42,231 nucleotides of DNA from an uncultured Clostridia bacterium (GTDB taxonomy: Bacteria > Bacillota > Clostridia > Christensenellales > Borkfalkiaceae). Numbering within the stretch: position 1 is the stretch's first letter; every line of letters starts with the position of its first letter. Of the stretch, positions 40,514 to 42,231 are shown piece by piece. The notes beneath the pieces are model-generated. The model saw nothing but the letters and a program-made list of their open reading frames with translations. It was not told the origin of the DNA and searched no databases. The DNA lies in the NCBI GenBank assembly GCA_944328495.1, contig CALVHR010000017.1, positions 1-42,231 on the forward strand, written 5' to 3'. Made by a program: the position numbers and the translations under genes.

Positions 40514-41830
40514 ATGGCACTTTTTTCATCTCTCTCGGAGAGACTCAATCACATATTTTCCAAACTGACCAAGCACGGAAGACTGACCGAATTGGAGATC
40601 AAGGGCGCGATGCGCGAAGTGCGCATTGCACTTTTGGAAGCGGACGTGAATATTTTCGTTGCGAAAAAGTTTATAGCGGACGTTTCCGAAAAGGCGGTAG
40701 GACAGGAAATTTTAAAGAGCCTGAACCCTGCTCAGCAGGTGATCAAGATTGTCAATGACGAACTGATTGCGCTGATGGGCTCGACAAACGCCAAACTGGA
40801 AGTGGCGGACCGCCCGCCGACGGTCATCATGATGTGCGGGTTGCAGGGCGCGGGCAAGACGACGCTGTGCGGCAAGCTCGCGGCGCTTTTGAAAAAACAG
40901 GGCAAAAAGCCACTGCTCGTGGCGGGCGATATTTACCGTCCCGCGGCGATCAATCAGTTGCAGGTCGTGGGCGGCAAGGCGGGCGTTCCCGTCTTTGAAA
41001 AGGGGACGCAAAACCCTGTCAAGACCGCAAAGCAGGCGATCGAAGAGGCGCGGTCGATGGGATACGATACCGTCATTATCGATACGGCGGGCCGTCTGCA
41101 CATCGACGATACGCTCATGCAGGAGCTGGAAAACATCAAGGCGGAAGTGCATCCCAATGAGATATTGCTCACCGTCGATGCAATGACGGGGCAGGATGCG
41201 GTCAACGTCGCCGAGACGTTCAATAAGCGCCTGGACGTCACGGGCGTCATTTTGACCAAACTGGACGGCGACACGCGCGGCGGCGCATGTCTTTCCATCA
41301 AGGCGGTCACGGGCAAACCCATCAAATTCATCGGCGTGGGTGAAAAGCTGGGCGATCTCGAACCCTTCTATCCCGACCGCATGGCATCGCGCATTTTAGG
41401 TATGGGCGACGTGCTTTCGCTTATCGAAAAGGCGCAGGAAGCGGTGACCGAAGAGCAGGCGAAAAAGATGGAGAAAAAGCTCCGCGACGCCTCGTTCACC
41501 CTCGAAGATTATCTCGAACAGTTCGAATCCCTGAAAAAAATGGGCGGGATTGCGTCGGTGATGGGCATGATGCCGGGTATGAGCAAATTGAAAATCAAGG
41601 AAAGCGACTTTGACGAGCGCAAGATCGAAAAACTCAAAGCGATGATCCTCTCCATGACGGCAAAGGAACGCGAAAAGCCGGAGATCATCAACTCGTCGCG
41701 CAAAAAGCGCATTGCGGCGGGGTCGGGGACGACGGTGCAGGACGTCAACCAGCTTTTAAAGCAATTTGAACAGACAAAACAGATGATGAAACAGTTTAAG
41801 GGCGGCAAGCGCTTGCCGTTCATGCGCTGA
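40514..41830 (+). CDS. ffh: Signal recognition particle protein Ffh
   Basis: 438 residues, SRP54 GTPase. N domain, then G domain with GLQGAGKTT, AGDIYRPAAINQL, DTAGRLHIDD and TKLDGDTRGG, and a methionine-rich M domain (MGGIASVMGMMPGMSKL, SRKKRIAAGSG RNA-binding region) that binds SRP RNA and signal peptides. Works with FtsY in co-translational membrane targeting. ATG after AAGGAT. A strong terminator follows. The SRP RNA gene was not found in the window. Confidence 0.96.
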   Translation: MALFSSLSERLNHIFSKLTKHGRLTELEIKGAMREVRIALLEADVNIFVAKKFIADVSEKAVGQEILKSLNPAQQVIKIVNDELIALMGSTNAKLEVADRPPTVIMMCGLQGAGKTTLCGKLAALLKKQGKKPLLVAGDIYRPAAINQLQVVGGKAGVPVFEKGTQNPVKTAKQAIEEARSMGYDTVIIDTAGRLHIDDTLMQELENIKAEVHPNEILLTVDAMTGQDAVNVAETFNKRLDVTGVILTKLDGDTRGGACLSIKAVTGKPIKFIGVGEKLGDLEPFYPDRMASRILGMGDVLSLIEKAQEAVTEEQAKKMEKKLRDASFTLEDYLEQFESLKKMGGIASVMGMMPGMSKLKIKESDFDERKIEKLKAMILSMTAKEREKPEIINSSRKKRIAAGSGTTVQDVNQLLKQFEQTKQMMKQFKGGKRLPFMR

Positions 41831-41848
41831 AAAAGCGATAAAATAATA

Positions 41849-41884
41849 CGCGGGCGCGATCTGAAAAGATCGCGCCCGCGTTTT
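41849..41884 (+). terminator. Intrinsic terminator of ylxM-ffh
   Basis: A 13-bp perfect stem (41849-41861 with 41868-41880), loop TGAAAA, then TTTTCGTT. The second IS30-like element begins about 11 bp downstream. Confidence 0.88.
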
Positions 41885-41891
41885 CGTTCCG

Positions 41892-42231
41892 GGTGAATTA
41901 TACTATTAAGTGCAACAGCTAAAGAAAAAAAGGAGTTCATACAAATCTGTGGTAAAATAGAGTTGCGAAACCAAAATTTTGCCAAGGAGATCTGTATGAA
42001 CTACCACCATTTTACCATAGAAGAGCGCTGTTGTCTACGAGAATACTATGTAAAAGGGAAAAGTTATCGGGAAATTGCAAGACTTCTCGGCAGAAATGTG
42101 AGTTCGGTTTCCAGAGAATTGCGGCGGAACTGTACCTTTTTCAGAGATATTCCCAGATATTATCCGTATACGGCGCAAAAGAAAAGCAATTTGCGAAACA
42201 GTTACCGTCACCGCGGAATGTTCTGGAAACA
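41892..42231 (+). mobile_element. IS30-like insertion sequence, left end (runs off the window)
   Basis: Left inverted repeat at 41892-41917, the partner of 50-75, then a short leader and a transposase start. Same orientation as the element whose tail is at the window start. Confidence 0.75.
41996..42231 (+). CDS. IS30-family transposase, N-terminal part
   Basis: First 78 codons only; the gene continues past the window edge. The opening FTIEERCCLREYYVKGKSYREIARLLGRNVSSVSRELRRN is the double helix-turn-helix of IS30 transposases, with the SSVSRELRRN recognition segment. The DDE catalytic domain lies beyond. ATG after AAGGAGA. No frameshift in the visible part. Confidence 0.9.
   Translation, partial: MNYHHFTIEERCCLREYYVKGKSYREIARLLGRNVSSVSRELRRNCTFFRDIPRYYPYTAQKKSNLRNSYRHRGMFWK

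Noticed and set aside
1-42231. CRISPR arrays, tRNA and rRNA genes
   Set aside because: No regularly spaced direct repeats, cloverleaf-like segments or rRNA signatures were noticed by eye; an automated tRNA scan was not possible.

Overview
The window reads as chromosome from an endospore-forming, anaerobic Firmicute (class Clostridia by inference). The evidence is a spoIIE gene, a gerA-type germinant-receptor operon, a four-subunit 2-oxoacid:ferredoxin oxidoreductase, the Firmicute order rnc-smc-ftsY-ylxM-ffh, and textbook sigma-A promoters that nearly all have 17-bp spacers. Coding DNA is GC-rich and promoters and 3' flanks are AT-rich. No rRNA, tRNA, CRISPR array or prophage block was seen. 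Both edges carry pieces of IS30-like elements: a tail at 1-75 and the start of a second copy from 41892.

Left third (100-15004). A minus-strand manA-glk pair for sugar phosphates is followed by a ClC-type antiporter and then tilS-hpt. Next comes a compact minus-strand surface-polysaccharide operon: priming sugar transferase, glycosyltransferase, ABC-2 permease and ATPase. A PanE-like reductase and a small membrane protein converge at a terminator. An 8-oxoguanine DNA glycosylase then leads an operon containing ferredoxin and the alpha, beta and gamma subunits of a VorB-type oxidoreductase.

Middle (15005-26873). A 980-bp gap contains what looks like a single large structured RNA on the minus strand. 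It has a strong promoter with an AT-rich upstream element, a long-range-paired 5' end, a run of small hairpins and a terminator. The germination operon gerAA-gerAB-gerAC, an unidentified membrane protein, spoIIE, mnmG and dnaA follow, all on the minus strand. dnaA and recF are divergent, their promoters fire toward each other across about 90 bp, and dnaN is not between them.

Right third (26874-42231). recF, a VanW protein, a GNAT-like protein, an XRE regulator with symmetric operators, asnS, plsX-rnc-smc, ftsY and ylxM-ffh. Four copies of a mosaic, hairpin-rich intergenic repeat (220-420 bp) follow mnmG, asnS, smc and ftsY. Each starts within 20 nt of the stop codon in the sense orientation, and paired base changes between copies preserve the stems. 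This repeat family and the large RNA candidate are the two least explained features. tilS and ylxM appear to be transcribed as leaderless mRNAs.
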